DNA of 64,000 bases from Allokutzneria sp. NRRL B-24872 (GTDB taxonomy: Bacteria > Actinomycetota > Actinomycetes > Mycobacteriales > Pseudonocardiaceae). Under the pieces are notes generated by a model. That model was not told where the DNA came from. It was given only the letters and a program-made list of their open reading frames with translations, and ran no database searches. This document shows positions 17,447 through 25,259 of the stretch, piece after piece; position 1 is the first letter of the stretch; the number at the start of each line of letters is the position of its first letter. The stretch is taken from the NCBI RefSeq assembly GCF_002155965.1, contig NZ_MUMH01000078.1, forward strand, positions 17,995 to 81,994. The letters run 5' to 3'. A program made the translations under genes and the position numbers.

Positions 17447-17669
17447 TCAGGGCAGGCGTTCGCCGGTCTCCAGAAGGGTTTTGAGCCCGGACAGGATCGT
17501 GGGCCAGCCGTGCGAGACCGATTCGCGCACCTTCCCGGCCGGGCTCGGGGTAGTCGTCGGCGACCTTGAAGGTGTGCGCGAGCAGATCAGCGAGCCGGGG
17601 CGCCAGTCGGAGACGAGGTGCACGCCGTAGTACTGCTCGGTGAACTCTCCGTTGGTCGAGCTCGCTCAT
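17447..17669 (-). pseudogene. SRPBCC (AHSA1-type) protein gene remnant with internal deletions
   Basis: Reverse-strand fragments of an AHSA1/START-like protein survive in different frames: FTEQYYGVHLVSDWRPGSL, typical of the N-terminal third, then almost directly SVSHGWPTILSGLKTLLETG plus ERLP and a stop, typical of the C-terminal end. The normal middle of about 80-90 residues is missing. The remnant begins in the stop codon of the adjacent ArsR remnant (ATGA), preserving the common ArsR-SRPBCC operon order. I infer a decayed operon. Confidence 0.7.
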
Positions 17670-17913
17670 CCTTCGGCCGCCAGAGCTTTCTTGAGGGTGG
17701 CGAGGGCGTTGAGGCGGCGCTTGTGGTACTTGCCGAGCCAGCGTCTTCGAGGATCGCGAGGTGCTTGGCCACCGCCTGGCGACTCAGCCCGGTCGGCGCG
17801 CACAGCTCGTGCAACCGCTGGCCGTCGCGGGCGTGCAGGGCGTCCAGCAGCGAACGCCGGGTCGGGTCGGCCAGGGCCTTGAACACCGCGTCGTCGTCCG
17901 CGCCACCGCTCAT
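17666..17913 (-). pseudogene. ArsR-family regulator gene with internal deletion and frame change
   Basis: From ATG 17913 (AAAGG upstream) the frame reads a good ArsR helix-turn-helix: FKALADPTRRSLLDALHAR and LSRQAVAKHLAILEDAG. The wing is then missing, and another frame resumes with WLGKYHKRRLNALATLKKAL and a TGA, the normal C-terminal helix of the family. About 25-30 residues are lost. Intact relatives repress an adjacent SRPBCC gene, and here that gene is broken as well. Confidence 0.72.
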
Positions 17914-18358
17914 CGGCAACCTTTCAGTTCCCTTTCTGGGCGAACGACAGGCAACCACGCGGTTGCCTGTCAACCGGTGCGCCGGCGGTGCTGGTCGCCG
18001 CGTCCCATCGTGTGCGCCACGCCTGCCTCGCAAGGAATCGGTCCGCCAGTGGTCACATTCTCGCACTGATCATTTCTGGGATCGATTTCATCGTTATCGA
18101 GAATGGCTCAGTAAAATTGCTCAAATTGGACCGTCACTCGAATGGAGTATGGCTCGAATTTGGCGCGAGGTGCTCGAATATTGCGGTATCCGGTCGGGGC
18201 GTGGGGCGCGGCGGAAATGGGGAGAAGTGTAGTTTCTAGATCGTTTTAATGTGTCCTCTCGCCCTCTCTGTCCGGGAAGGCCGGGTCTGATCACCCGAGG
18301 TGGCCCACTGCAACGGCACGCGCCACGTGGGTCCGTGGGAAACGGATGAGGGGAATCG
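17914..18358. promoter_or_regulatory. 445-bp non-coding leader of the bacteriocin operon with CTCGAAT direct repeats
   Basis: No credible gene lies here. The stretch about 18060-18180 is markedly AT-richer than its surroundings, as expected of a promoter region. CTCGAAT occurs three times in the same orientation at 18137, 18153 and 18173, a possible activator binding array. The segment next to the ArsR remnant (17914-18050) would have held that gene's promoter. Function of the repeats is inferred only. Confidence 0.35.
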
Positions 18359-18703
18359 ATGAAAATGACCACAGCGAGACGCTTGGGAAGAGCGGCCGTG
18401 GCGGGCGTCGCCGCACTGACGCTGACGCTCGGCGCCAGCGCGCCCGCGATGGCGTGGCTGCACCCCGGCTCGACGACGCAGTACCCGTCCGAAGGTGGCA
18501 CGTGGCAGTACGGTTTCTGGAACGTCAAGGTCCGGTCGTACTACTACCACGCGAGCAGGTGCCACGGCTCGACCGTGGAGTACAACGGCGGCAGGCAGCG
18601 GAGCGTGGACACGGCCGCCGGGCGCACGTCGTCGGCGACCAAGGGCGCGGTCAACCAGCCGTGGGCCAGCGACCGGTACTGGTACCGGACGTCCTGCGGA
18701 TAA
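18359..18703 (+). CDS. Lactococcin 972-family secreted bacteriocin precursor
   Basis: A 114-residue precursor; ATG 18359 has GAGGGG six bases upstream. Residues 1-32 are a Sec signal peptide (basic start, AAVAGVAALTLTLGASAPAMA, cleavage after AMA), leaving a mature peptide of about 82 residues. The mature part follows the lactococcin 972 pattern: EGGTWQYGFWNVKVRSYYYH, a central HGSTV and a C-terminal WASDRYWYRTSC, with two Cys. Lactococcin 972 blocks septum formation by binding lipid II. The downstream membrane protein, ABC ATPase and small protein are the family's usual companions. Activity is not proven. Confidence 0.82.
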   Translation: MKMTTARRLGRAAVAGVAALTLTLGASAPAMAWLHPGSTTQYPSEGGTWQYGFWNVKVRSYYYHASRCHGSTVEYNGGRQRSVDTAAGRTSSATKGAVNQPWASDRYWYRTSCG

Positions 18704-18710
18704 CGGTTCG

Positions 18711-18745
18711 GGGTGCGGAGACCGCGATCGGCGTTCTCCGCACCC
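18711..18745 (+). terminator. Intra-operon hairpin after the bacteriocin gene
   Basis: A perfect 10-bp stem, GGGTGCGGAG (18711-18720) pairing with CTCCGCACCC (18736-18745), closes a 15-base loop right after the bacteriocin stop and is followed by TCTCCTTGT rather than a real U-tract. It could act as a partial terminator or mRNA-stabilising element that makes the peptide transcript more abundant than the export genes. Confidence 0.5.
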
Positions 18746-18783
18746 TCTCCTTGTCCACCTGAGGAAGAAACGCGAGAACAAGC

Positions 18784-20748
18784 ATGACCCAGCGTGTCGT
18801 CGCGGGCGCCTCGGCGGTGTTGTTCATCCTGCTCGCCCTGGTAACGCATCTCATGGTCGATATGCACGACCGCGCGTTCCCGGTGGAGCTGGGCCCGGCC
18901 AGTTCGATCAATCTGGACTTCGGCGAGTCCGGGCTCGGCGAGGACGCCGCCATCGAGTTGTTGCGTTCGTGGAACGCCAGGGCGGAGATCGGTCTGCTCA
19001 AGCAGACTGCGGATCTTGGCGGCGATCTGCGCGGCAAGGTTTTCATCGAACTGAACGAGGCGCGGACGGCGCCCGACACCATCGGGTGGTACGGCGACGA
19101 GCCGCGAGCGCGGGTCCTCGGGTCGCAGGAGATGGCGACGGCGCTGCCGAGCGGAACCTATCTCGTCACCGGCCGGGTGGACCGGCTTCCCGAAGTCATC
19201 GGCGATTTGCAGCGGCACGGTGTCACGGTGTCGCGCACGGACCCGACGCTCGCCCAGGACCTGGCAGGCCTGTACCGCCTGCGCAGCCTGGCGATCGCCT
19301 TCGCCACCGGATGCGTTCTGCTGGTCACGCTGGTGCTCTACTGGCTGTCGGCGAAGTCCCGCGGCCGTTCCCTGCGGGTGCTGGGCGGCACGTCCGTCGC
19401 GCGGGTCCAGGTCGTCGACATGACCCGTTTCCTGGTCCTGGTAACCACGACGTGGGCGGCCACAACCGCTCCGGCGGTCCTGGTGGTCGGGGTCTGGAAG
19501 GGGTGGGAGTACACGTCGCTGTTCGCCACCCGGATGGCCGCGCTCGGCGGGCTGATGCTGGTGCTGGTGCTCGTGACGGCCGCGGTGCTGAGCGCGATCG
19601 CGACGCCGTCCGCGGACTCGATCGCGCGGCGGATGCCCGCGTCGCTGGGCATTCGCCGGTCCGCCAACCTGGTCAAGGCGGTGACGTTCTGCTTCGTGCT
19701 CCTGGCGGTGGGGCCCGCCTGGTCCGCGGTGACCAACGCCTCGGCGACCGCGCGGGAGATGGGCCAGTGGAACCGGCTGGCCGACCAGGTGCGCATGAGC
19801 TTCCAGGGCACCAGCGAAGCGGACTTCCAGCGGCTGATGGCGCCCTTCGGTGACCTGGTGCGCGAGGTGGACGCGCGGGGCTCGCTCGCGCTGAGCCACC
19901 TCACCGTCGACCAGCCGGACGCGTTGCCGGGGCGGCGGTGGGACTCCGTGCTCGGCCGGTGGAAGGGATTCGCGCTGGTGAACCAGCGCTGGCTGGACCT
20001 CATGCAGCCGGAGCGCTCCGGGGCGGCGCCTCGGACGGAGATCTCCAGAGCTGCCCTGCCACGGGAGTTCGTCGACGAGTTCGCCCTCTCCCTCGACCTG
20101 TGGAAGCGGCCTCCGGAGCCCGCCGCGGCCGTGCTGGAGCGGTTCCGGTTCCTCGACTCGGGACAGCAGTCGGTCCCGCTGGCCGAAGCGGGGGGCGAAC
20201 TCCTGTTCCGCGACGACATCCTGATCGTCGTCGTCCCCGATGTCTGGTCGACCTTCGACGACAGCTTCCTGGTCAGCACGGCGTCGTCGGGAAACCTGCT
20301 GTTCAGCGGACTCGACCAGACGCAGGCGACGGTCACCGCGCACGGCGTCGGCAAAGAGGTGAAGGTCCGCCACGCCGCGGCGGACGGGATTCTGCGAGCC
20401 CAGTTCGCGGCTTACGACGCGTGGCTCGGGGTGGTTTCCCTGATCGGGCTGGCCGTCGCGCTCGTGGTGGCCGCCGCGATCAGCGCCTACGTCTCGGCGT
20501 TGCTGGCGGCCAGGAACGACTTCGCGCGGCGGCTCGCGGGACACGGCTGGACACGGGTGATGGCGGGCAGGCTCGTTCCCGAGATCGCGCTCGGCGCACT
20601 GGTGGCGGCAGTGCTTCTGCTCCTCCAGCCACCCGAACACGTCCTGCCCGTGCTCGTGACATCCGTGCTGCTGATCGCGGCGGCGCCGGTTGCCCACGTG
20701 CTCGCCGCCAGGCGGGCGTTCGCCGACGTTGGCGCCCGACGCCTCTGA
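18784..20748 (+). CDS. Bacteriocin-associated integral membrane protein (DUF1430 type)
   Basis: A 654-residue membrane protein. An N-terminal helix (about 5-25) is followed by an extracytoplasmic region of about 140 residues, a cluster of helices (about 170-330, including LAIAFATGCVLLVTLVLYWL), a second soluble region (about 340-530) and three C-terminal helices ending at the cytoplasm. This FtsX-like permease layout, with the adjacent ATPase and bacteriocin, fits the bacteriocin-associated integral membrane (putative immunity) proteins of lactococcin 972 loci. Its likely role is export and/or self-protection together with the ABC ATPase. Confidence 0.78.
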   Translation: MTQRVVAGASAVLFILLALVTHLMVDMHDRAFPVELGPASSINLDFGESGLGEDAAIELLRSWNARAEIGLLKQTADLGGDLRGKVFIELNEARTAPDTIGWYGDEPRARVLGSQEMATALPSGTYLVTGRVDRLPEVIGDLQRHGVTVSRTDPTLAQDLAGLYRLRSLAIAFATGCVLLVTLVLYWLSAKSRGRSLRVLGGTSVARVQVVDMTRFLVLVTTTWAATTAPAVLVVGVWKGWEYTSLFATRMAALGGLMLVLVLVTAAVLSAIATPSADSIARRMPASLGIRRSANLVKAVTFCFVLLAVGPAWSAVTNASATAREMGQWNRLADQVRMSFQGTSEADFQRLMAPFGDLVREVDARGSLALSHLTVDQPDALPGRRWDSVLGRWKGFALVNQRWLDLMQPERSGAAPRTEISRAALPREFVDEFALSLDLWKRPPEPAAAVLERFRFLDSGQQSVPLAEAGGELLFRDDILIVVVPDVWSTFDDSFLVSTASSGNLLFSGLDQTQATVTAHGVGKEVKVRHAAADGILRAQFAAYDAWLGVVSLIGLAVALVVAAAISAYVSALLAARNDFARRLAGHGWTRVMAGRLVPEIALGALVAAVLLLLQPPEHVLPVLVTSVLLIAAAPVAHVLAARRAFADVGARRL

Positions 20749-20784
20749 CGACAGCCGTTACGACCGATTTCCGAGGAGAGACCA

Positions 20785-21456
20785 GTGGACATCGAAGCGG
20801 TGGACGTGGGTGTGCTCATCGACGACCGCGAGATCGTGGCGGGGCAGTCGTTGACCTGCCGCCCGAACACCATGACCGCGCTGGTGGGGCCGAGCGGGTG
20901 CGGCAAGACGACGCTGCTGCACTGCGTCGGTCTGCTTCAGCGCCCGACGTTCGGACGGGTGCTCGTGGACGGTGCTGACACCAGCTCGTGGAGTTCCCGG
21001 CGGGTCCGCCAGTTCTGGCGCGACAACGCGGCTTTCGTGATCCAGGACTACGGGATCGTCGATGACGAGTCGGTCGCCTACAACGTCACTATGTCGGCGA
21101 CCCTGTTCACCAACCGGCTGCGCGCGGACCAGTCGCGTTTGGAGGCCGCGCTCGACCGGACCGGGCTCGCTGGCCGCGGCGGCGACCGCGCTTCGCACCT
21201 GAGCGGCGGTGAGAAGCAGCGGTTGGCGATCGCCCGCGCCATCTACAAGGACGCCGCTGTCGTCCTGGTCGACGAGCCGACCGCCTCGCTGGACAGCGCC
21301 AACCGCACCCTGGTCGTCGACCTGTTCGCCGACCGCGCAGCCGCGGGGTGCACCGTGATCATCGCGACCCATGACGAGGAGATGATGGCCGCGTGCGACA
21401 GCCTGCACACCGTGAGTCGACAGCGCAGCGACACCACCGCGAAGGTGGCCCGATGA
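20785..21456 (+). CDS. Bacteriocin export ABC transporter ATP-binding protein
   Basis: A 223-residue ABC ATPase with GAGGAGA before its GTG start. Walker A is GPSGCGKTT, the signature LSGGEKQRLAIARAI, and Walker B VVLVDEPTASLD. It resembles the LolD/MacB-type ATPases found in lactococcin 972 loci and most likely powers the preceding DUF1430-type membrane protein. Its stop overlaps the next gene (ATGA), so that small protein is translationally coupled to it. Confidence 0.9.
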   Translation: MDIEAVDVGVLIDDREIVAGQSLTCRPNTMTALVGPSGCGKTTLLHCVGLLQRPTFGRVLVDGADTSSWSSRRVRQFWRDNAAFVIQDYGIVDDESVAYNVTMSATLFTNRLRADQSRLEAALDRTGLAGRGGDRASHLSGGEKQRLAIARAIYKDAAVVLVDEPTASLDSANRTLVVDLFADRAAAGCTVIIATHDEEMMAACDSLHTVSRQRSDTTAKVAR

Positions 21457-21809
21457 ACCGCAAACGAATCGTGCTGATCGCCGTGGCGCTGGTCGCCGTC
21501 GTCGTCGCCGTGCTCGCCTGGCTGGGAGTCTTCAACCGCCTGTTCGGCGACGGGTACAGCGCTCCCGCGTGCGAGCAGTTGCCCACCAGGGCCGAGGCGA
21601 CCCAGGCGATGTCCCGCAACGGCGGCCTGGCGCAGAAGCTGGCCGCGGTCGGTCCGGGAGTCGAGGTCGCCGTGAGCACTCCCTGTTCCGACTCGAACCG
21701 AGCGCTGGTCGTGGTCCGGGTCGGCACCGGCGAGGAGGAAGCCGCTGCCCGCAGCGTGCTTCGGGAGAGCGATGGCTTCGGCGTCCCCGCGACCGTCGAA
21801 CGGCGATAG
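21453..21809 (+). CDS. Small membrane-anchored protein of the bacteriocin operon
   Basis: 118 residues with two basic residues, an uncleaved hydrophobic anchor (IVLIAVALVAVVVAVLAWLGVF), then a soluble extracytoplasmic domain with two Cys (YSAPACEQLPTRAEA; STPCSDSN). I do not recognise a family. Its 4-bp overlap with the ABC ATPase gene places it in the bacteriocin operon, where a dedicated immunity protein or export accessory would be expected. That role is inference from position and topology. Confidence 0.65.
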   Translation: MNRKRIVLIAVALVAVVVAVLAWLGVFNRLFGDGYSAPACEQLPTRAEATQAMSRNGGLAQKLAAVGPGVEVAVSTPCSDSNRALVVVRVGTGEEEAAARSVLRESDGFGVPATVERR

Positions 21810-21813
21810 CGAG

Positions 21814-23250
21814 TCAGGTGCTCGGTATCGCCGCTGCGGCGGCTGACCGGACGGCCGGGTGCGAGTCGACCAGGGCGTCGGCGAGCAGCGAACGCAGGCC
21901 AGGAGGAGCGGTTCGCCCCAGAGCGGTCGCGGCGTTGGCGCGGACGCGTGGCCTGGGGTCGCGCAGGGCCTCGGTCAGCAGCGGGAGCGTCTTCGCGTGG
22001 GTGATCCGCCCGAGTGCCGCGGCGGCGCGGGAGCGGACCAGCTCGTCCTCGTCGGTGATCGCGGTGGTCAGCATCCAGAGGGAGGCCGGGTCGGCGTGTT
22101 GGCCGATGATCCAGACGATGACGCGGCGGACGAGCGGGTCGGGGGAGTGGCTCGGCAGGTGGTGCCGTGTGCCGATGCGGGCGAGGATTCGTCCGGCGAG
22201 CTTGCGGACGCGCCGCTCGTCGGTGGTCATCAGCACCCGCACCACGGTGGGCGCGACCGAGTCGTCGGCCAGGCGAACCAGGCCGGTGAGGGCCGCGTGG
22301 ACGTGCCGACCGTCGCAGGCGGCGGCCAACCGGCCGAGAGCGCGGTGGTCGCCGTGCCTGGCCAGGACGCGGAAGGCCCGCGCGCGAACGACGGGGTGAA
22401 CGTCGTCGGTGGCTTTGAGGGCGGCGGGCGTCGTCAATGGCCCGCCGATCCGGTTCAGGGCCAGCAGGGCGCCCTCGCGAACGTCGGGCGAACTGCGGTC
22501 GAGCAGCGCCGCGATCGCAGGTGCGGCCTCCAGCGCTTCGAGCTTGCCCAGAGCTTCCAGTACGGGCAGCGCTTGGATGTCATCGGACTCGCGCAGAACG
22601 CCGATGAGCGGTCCGGTCGCTTCCGCGACGCGCAGGTTGCCGAGCACTTCCGCAGCCGCGAAGCGGCCCGGGCGGCGGTGGCGGAGGTGCTCGATCAGCA
22701 CCGGGGCAACCCGACGTTCACCGGCCCGGCTCAGCGCGCGGGTGATGTCGTGCGCCGCGCAGTGGTGCAGCTGCCCCAGCGCGTCGGCGAGGACGTCCAG
22801 CCGTCTCGGGTCGCTGGTCTCAGCGATGCGCTGGGCGGCGGCGCGGCCGAGCCAGGCCCGATCGCCGTCCTCGTCGTTCAGCAGCGCCACCAACAGGTCG
22901 AACACCTCGTCCGAGGACTTCGCGGTGAGGCCCTCCAAGGCGGCCTGGACGACGGTGGCGGCGGGGTCGGACAGGGCCTGCACGAGGATCGGCTGATGAG
23001 CGGGATCGCGGCCGGAACCGAGGGCGCTGATCGCGATGGTGCGGACCGTGGTGTTCGGATGGGCCGCCAGGGTGGCCAGCCAAGCTGATCCGGTCTGGTC
23101 GGCCACAACCGCGCGCGCGTGCTGGGAGAACGCGTTGTGCGCCTCGGCGCGTGCCTCCGACCAGACTTCCGGATCGTTCGGTTCGAGCTCGACCAGCCGG
23201 GCGAGGAGCGCCTGGCCGACAGCGGTGACCGAATCCCGATGTTCACCCAT
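21814..23250 (-). CDS. HEAT-repeat protein
   Basis: About 478 residues, almost entirely HEAT/PBS-lyase-type helical repeats, for example VRSRAAAALGRITHAKTLPL followed by VRANAATALGRTAPPGLRSL, with roughly 12-14 units. Such solenoids act as protein scaffolds, and no catalytic motif is present. ATG 23250 is used; a GTG seven codons upstream is possible, and neither start has a strong ribosome binding site. It converges on the bacteriocin operon with four bases between stops, so it is a boundary rather than a member. Confidence 0.8.
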   Translation of the reverse strand: MGEHRDSVTAVGQALLARLVELEPNDPEVWSEARAEAHNAFSQHARAVVADQTGSAWLATLAAHPNTTVRTIAISALGSGRDPAHQPILVQALSDPAATVVQAALEGLTAKSSDEVFDLLVALLNDEDGDRAWLGRAAAQRIAETSDPRRLDVLADALGQLHHCAAHDITRALSRAGERRVAPVLIEHLRHRRPGRFAAAEVLGNLRVAEATGPLIGVLRESDDIQALPVLEALGKLEALEAAPAIAALLDRSSPDVREGALLALNRIGGPLTTPAALKATDDVHPVVRARAFRVLARHGDHRALGRLAAACDGRHVHAALTGLVRLADDSVAPTVVRVLMTTDERRVRKLAGRILARIGTRHHLPSHSPDPLVRRVIVWIIGQHADPASLWMLTTAITDEDELVRSRAAAALGRITHAKTLPLLTEALRDPRPRVRANAATALGRTAPPGLRSLLADALVDSHPAVRSAAAAAIPST

Positions 23251-23560
23251 GACGCCAGTGTGCCCAGCCACGCCACCGAGATTCGCCGTCCCGCAACGGG
23301 GCCAGGCGCAGTACCGGTCTTCTCGGCACCGTTGGGCCCCAAGACACCGATCGGAGTGCGGCTTCCGCGCCGTGGCAGTCGCCGATCAACGTGGCGCCCT
23401 GGTGTGGCGATCAGGGACAGGCAGGACCGGCTCGTTTCGTCGACGCCGTCGACATCGACTGGGATCGCACCCTTTGGCGTGACCAGCCGCGGGTCGCTCG
23501 GTGCACCGCCTCGACAGTGCCGGGTGCGGGACGCGACCGCCCGCACCCGGCAGGCCGAGT
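23251..23560. other. Non-coding gap with a possible ABC-ATPase remnant
   Basis: No intact gene. On the reverse strand around 23310-23365 one frame reads TPIGVLGPNGAEKTG, which looks like the Walker A segment of a drug-export ABC ATPase with the critical second Gly changed to Glu. No other ABC motifs remain nearby. It may be a short relic or a coincidence. Confidence 0.2.
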
Positions 23561-24118
23561 TCAGGCGGCGATCGGGCCGAAGACCCAGTTGCCCTTGGCG
23601 TTCTCGTCAGCGCTGCGGAAGAACTGCTCGTTGGCGAGGTGCAACTCGTCCCGGCTGAGCGTGCCGTTGCCGTCCAGGTCGAGCCGGTCGAACGCCGCGC
23701 TCCCGGCTTCCTCGGACAGGCGGAAGGCGCTGGCCATCATCCGGACGTACTCCGTCCTGGTGATCAGCCCGTCGTCGTCGACGTCCATCAGGTCGTAGAA
23801 GGCGTCCGCGATCGGCGCGATGTGGGTCAGATAGCCCTCGTCGGCGGTGGTCACGAACCGCTCCATGCCCGTGGAGTACTCCTCGACGTTGACCCGTTCG
23901 TCACCGTCGGAGTCCATCGGAAGTGTGACCGTTTCCCACAGCGTGTTGTAGCGGTCGCGGACGAGCTGGCATTCAGGTGAACCAGGCGCATATCCGAACG
24001 CCGCGACCAGGCGATCGGCGGATGCGGTGTAGTCCATTCTGTCAATGGTCCCGTCGTCATCGATATCCAACAGAGCGAAAAGATGAGCCAGTTTGCGTCG
24101 TTGCAGTTCGTTGAGCAT
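23561..24118 (-). CDS. Calerythrin-like EF-hand calcium-binding protein
   Basis: A 185-residue protein with four EF-hand loops: DIDDDGTIDRMDY, DSDGDERVNVEEY, DVDDDGLITRTEY and DLDGNGTLSRDEL. Its length and spacing match the calerythrin/sarcoplasmic calcium-binding group found in actinomycetes, thought to be a cytosolic calcium buffer or sensor. ATG 24118 has GAAGGAA eight bases upstream and leaves no signal peptide. It is divergent from the thioester-reductase-like gene across 82 bp and could share a control region with it. Confidence 0.88.
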   Translation of the reverse strand: MLNELQRRKLAHLFALLDIDDDGTIDRMDYTASADRLVAAFGYAPGSPECQLVRDRYNTLWETVTLPMDSDGDERVNVEEYSTGMERFVTTADEGYLTHIAPIADAFYDLMDVDDDGLITRTEYVRMMASAFRLSEEAGSAAFDRLDLDGNGTLSRDELHLANEQFFRSADENAKGNWVFGPIAA

Positions 24119-24200
24119 GTTTGTAGTTCCTTCTTCGGGGGCGTTAGTCTGACTGGAATGGAGGGTACTGTCTGCGGTGCCGACGTCGGAAGGTTGTTTT

Positions 24201-25259
24201 GTGGCTAACCATGTGGTAGATGGCGCCAACGGCTTTGTTGGCTCTCATCTGATCGGCGCTCTCGTGGCCAGGGGAGATTCGGTCATCGCATTGGCACGTG
24301 CCAGTGAAGAAGTGTGCCGGAGGAAGGTGGCCGATGCGCTTGCCACGCTGCACCTTGACCCCGGCCTGGTGTCAAAAGTGCAGTTCAGAGCGTTCTCGCT
24401 GGCGGAGCCCGACCTGGGCCTTCCCGTGTCCGACGTCTTCGCCGAACCGTGCACCTATTGGCACAGTGCCGCCCTCATCACGTTCTTCCCGCGCCGCGAG
24501 GACGAACTCCGCGCCGTCAACGTGGAGGGTTCGGATAACGTGCGGGCAACGTTTTCGCGACACTCTTCTCCGGGCTCCAGGTACATCCACGTCAGCACGG
24601 CGTACCAATGCGGAACCGCTGAGGGAAAAACCATGGAGGGCTGGCCCGAATACGCTCGTCCGGCAGCGTTCAGAAATGACTACGAACACTCGAAACGGAC
24701 GGCCGAGATCCAACTGTCTCGCACGAGACTAGCGCGGGACGGAGACGTTCTCGTCACCCGATTGGGCATCATGGTTGGGCATTCGGGTACCGGTCGGGCG
24801 TTGTCCGATCTGGGCATCTACGACTTCCTGAGGGTCATCGCCATGTTCGCGAGGCGCACCCCCGGTGAACGAGTTCGCTTTGTCTGCCACCCGAACGCGA
24901 CGCTGCACCTGACGCCGATCGACGGCACCGTGGACCGGTTGCTCGCGCTCGCCGACGGCCCCTTCGACCGGCCCGTCCGGCACCTCGTGAACAGGGTTGC
25001 GGTGCCGGTGGCCGACCTGTTCGCCGTCATCTCCGCGCACCTGCCCATCGAGCTGGTCGCGGTCACCGCCGCCGACGTGGCGGCCGAGCCCTTCGGCAGG
25101 TTCGAGGCGATCGTCAACATGCGGTGCAAGTACACCTCGCCCTACCTGCGCTTCGAGTACGACTTCGAGTGCCACGACGACGCCTCACCACCACCCGTCA
25201 CGCCTCGCGTCCTGGACCTGCTCATCTCCTGGTACGTCCGAGAGGGGCTGCCCGCATGA
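24201..25259 (+). CDS. NAD(P)-dependent thioester-reductase-like SDR protein
   Basis: A 352-residue extended SDR of the NAD_binding_4 (male-sterility/thioester reductase) type. The cofactor loop is GANGFVGSHLIGALVARGD, the active-site Ser/Tyr region is HVSTAY, and the catalytic Tyr-Lys pair is YEHSKRTAE. GTG 24201 is chosen because GGAAGG lies seven bases upstream. It overlaps the acyl-AMP ligase by 4 bp (ATGA). I infer that it reduces the acyl thioester on the ACP encoded two genes downstream, giving an aldehyde or alcohol; a sugar-epimerase-like role is less likely. Confidence 0.72.
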   Translation: MANHVVDGANGFVGSHLIGALVARGDSVIALARASEEVCRRKVADALATLHLDPGLVSKVQFRAFSLAEPDLGLPVSDVFAEPCTYWHSAALITFFPRREDELRAVNVEGSDNVRATFSRHSSPGSRYIHVSTAYQCGTAEGKTMEGWPEYARPAAFRNDYEHSKRTAEIQLSRTRLARDGDVLVTRLGIMVGHSGTGRALSDLGIYDFLRVIAMFARRTPGERVRFVCHPNATLHLTPIDGTVDRLLALADGPFDRPVRHLVNRVAVPVADLFAVISAHLPIELVAVTAADVAAEPFGRFEAIVNMRCKYTSPYLRFEYDFECHDDASPPPVTPRVLDLLISWYVREGLPA

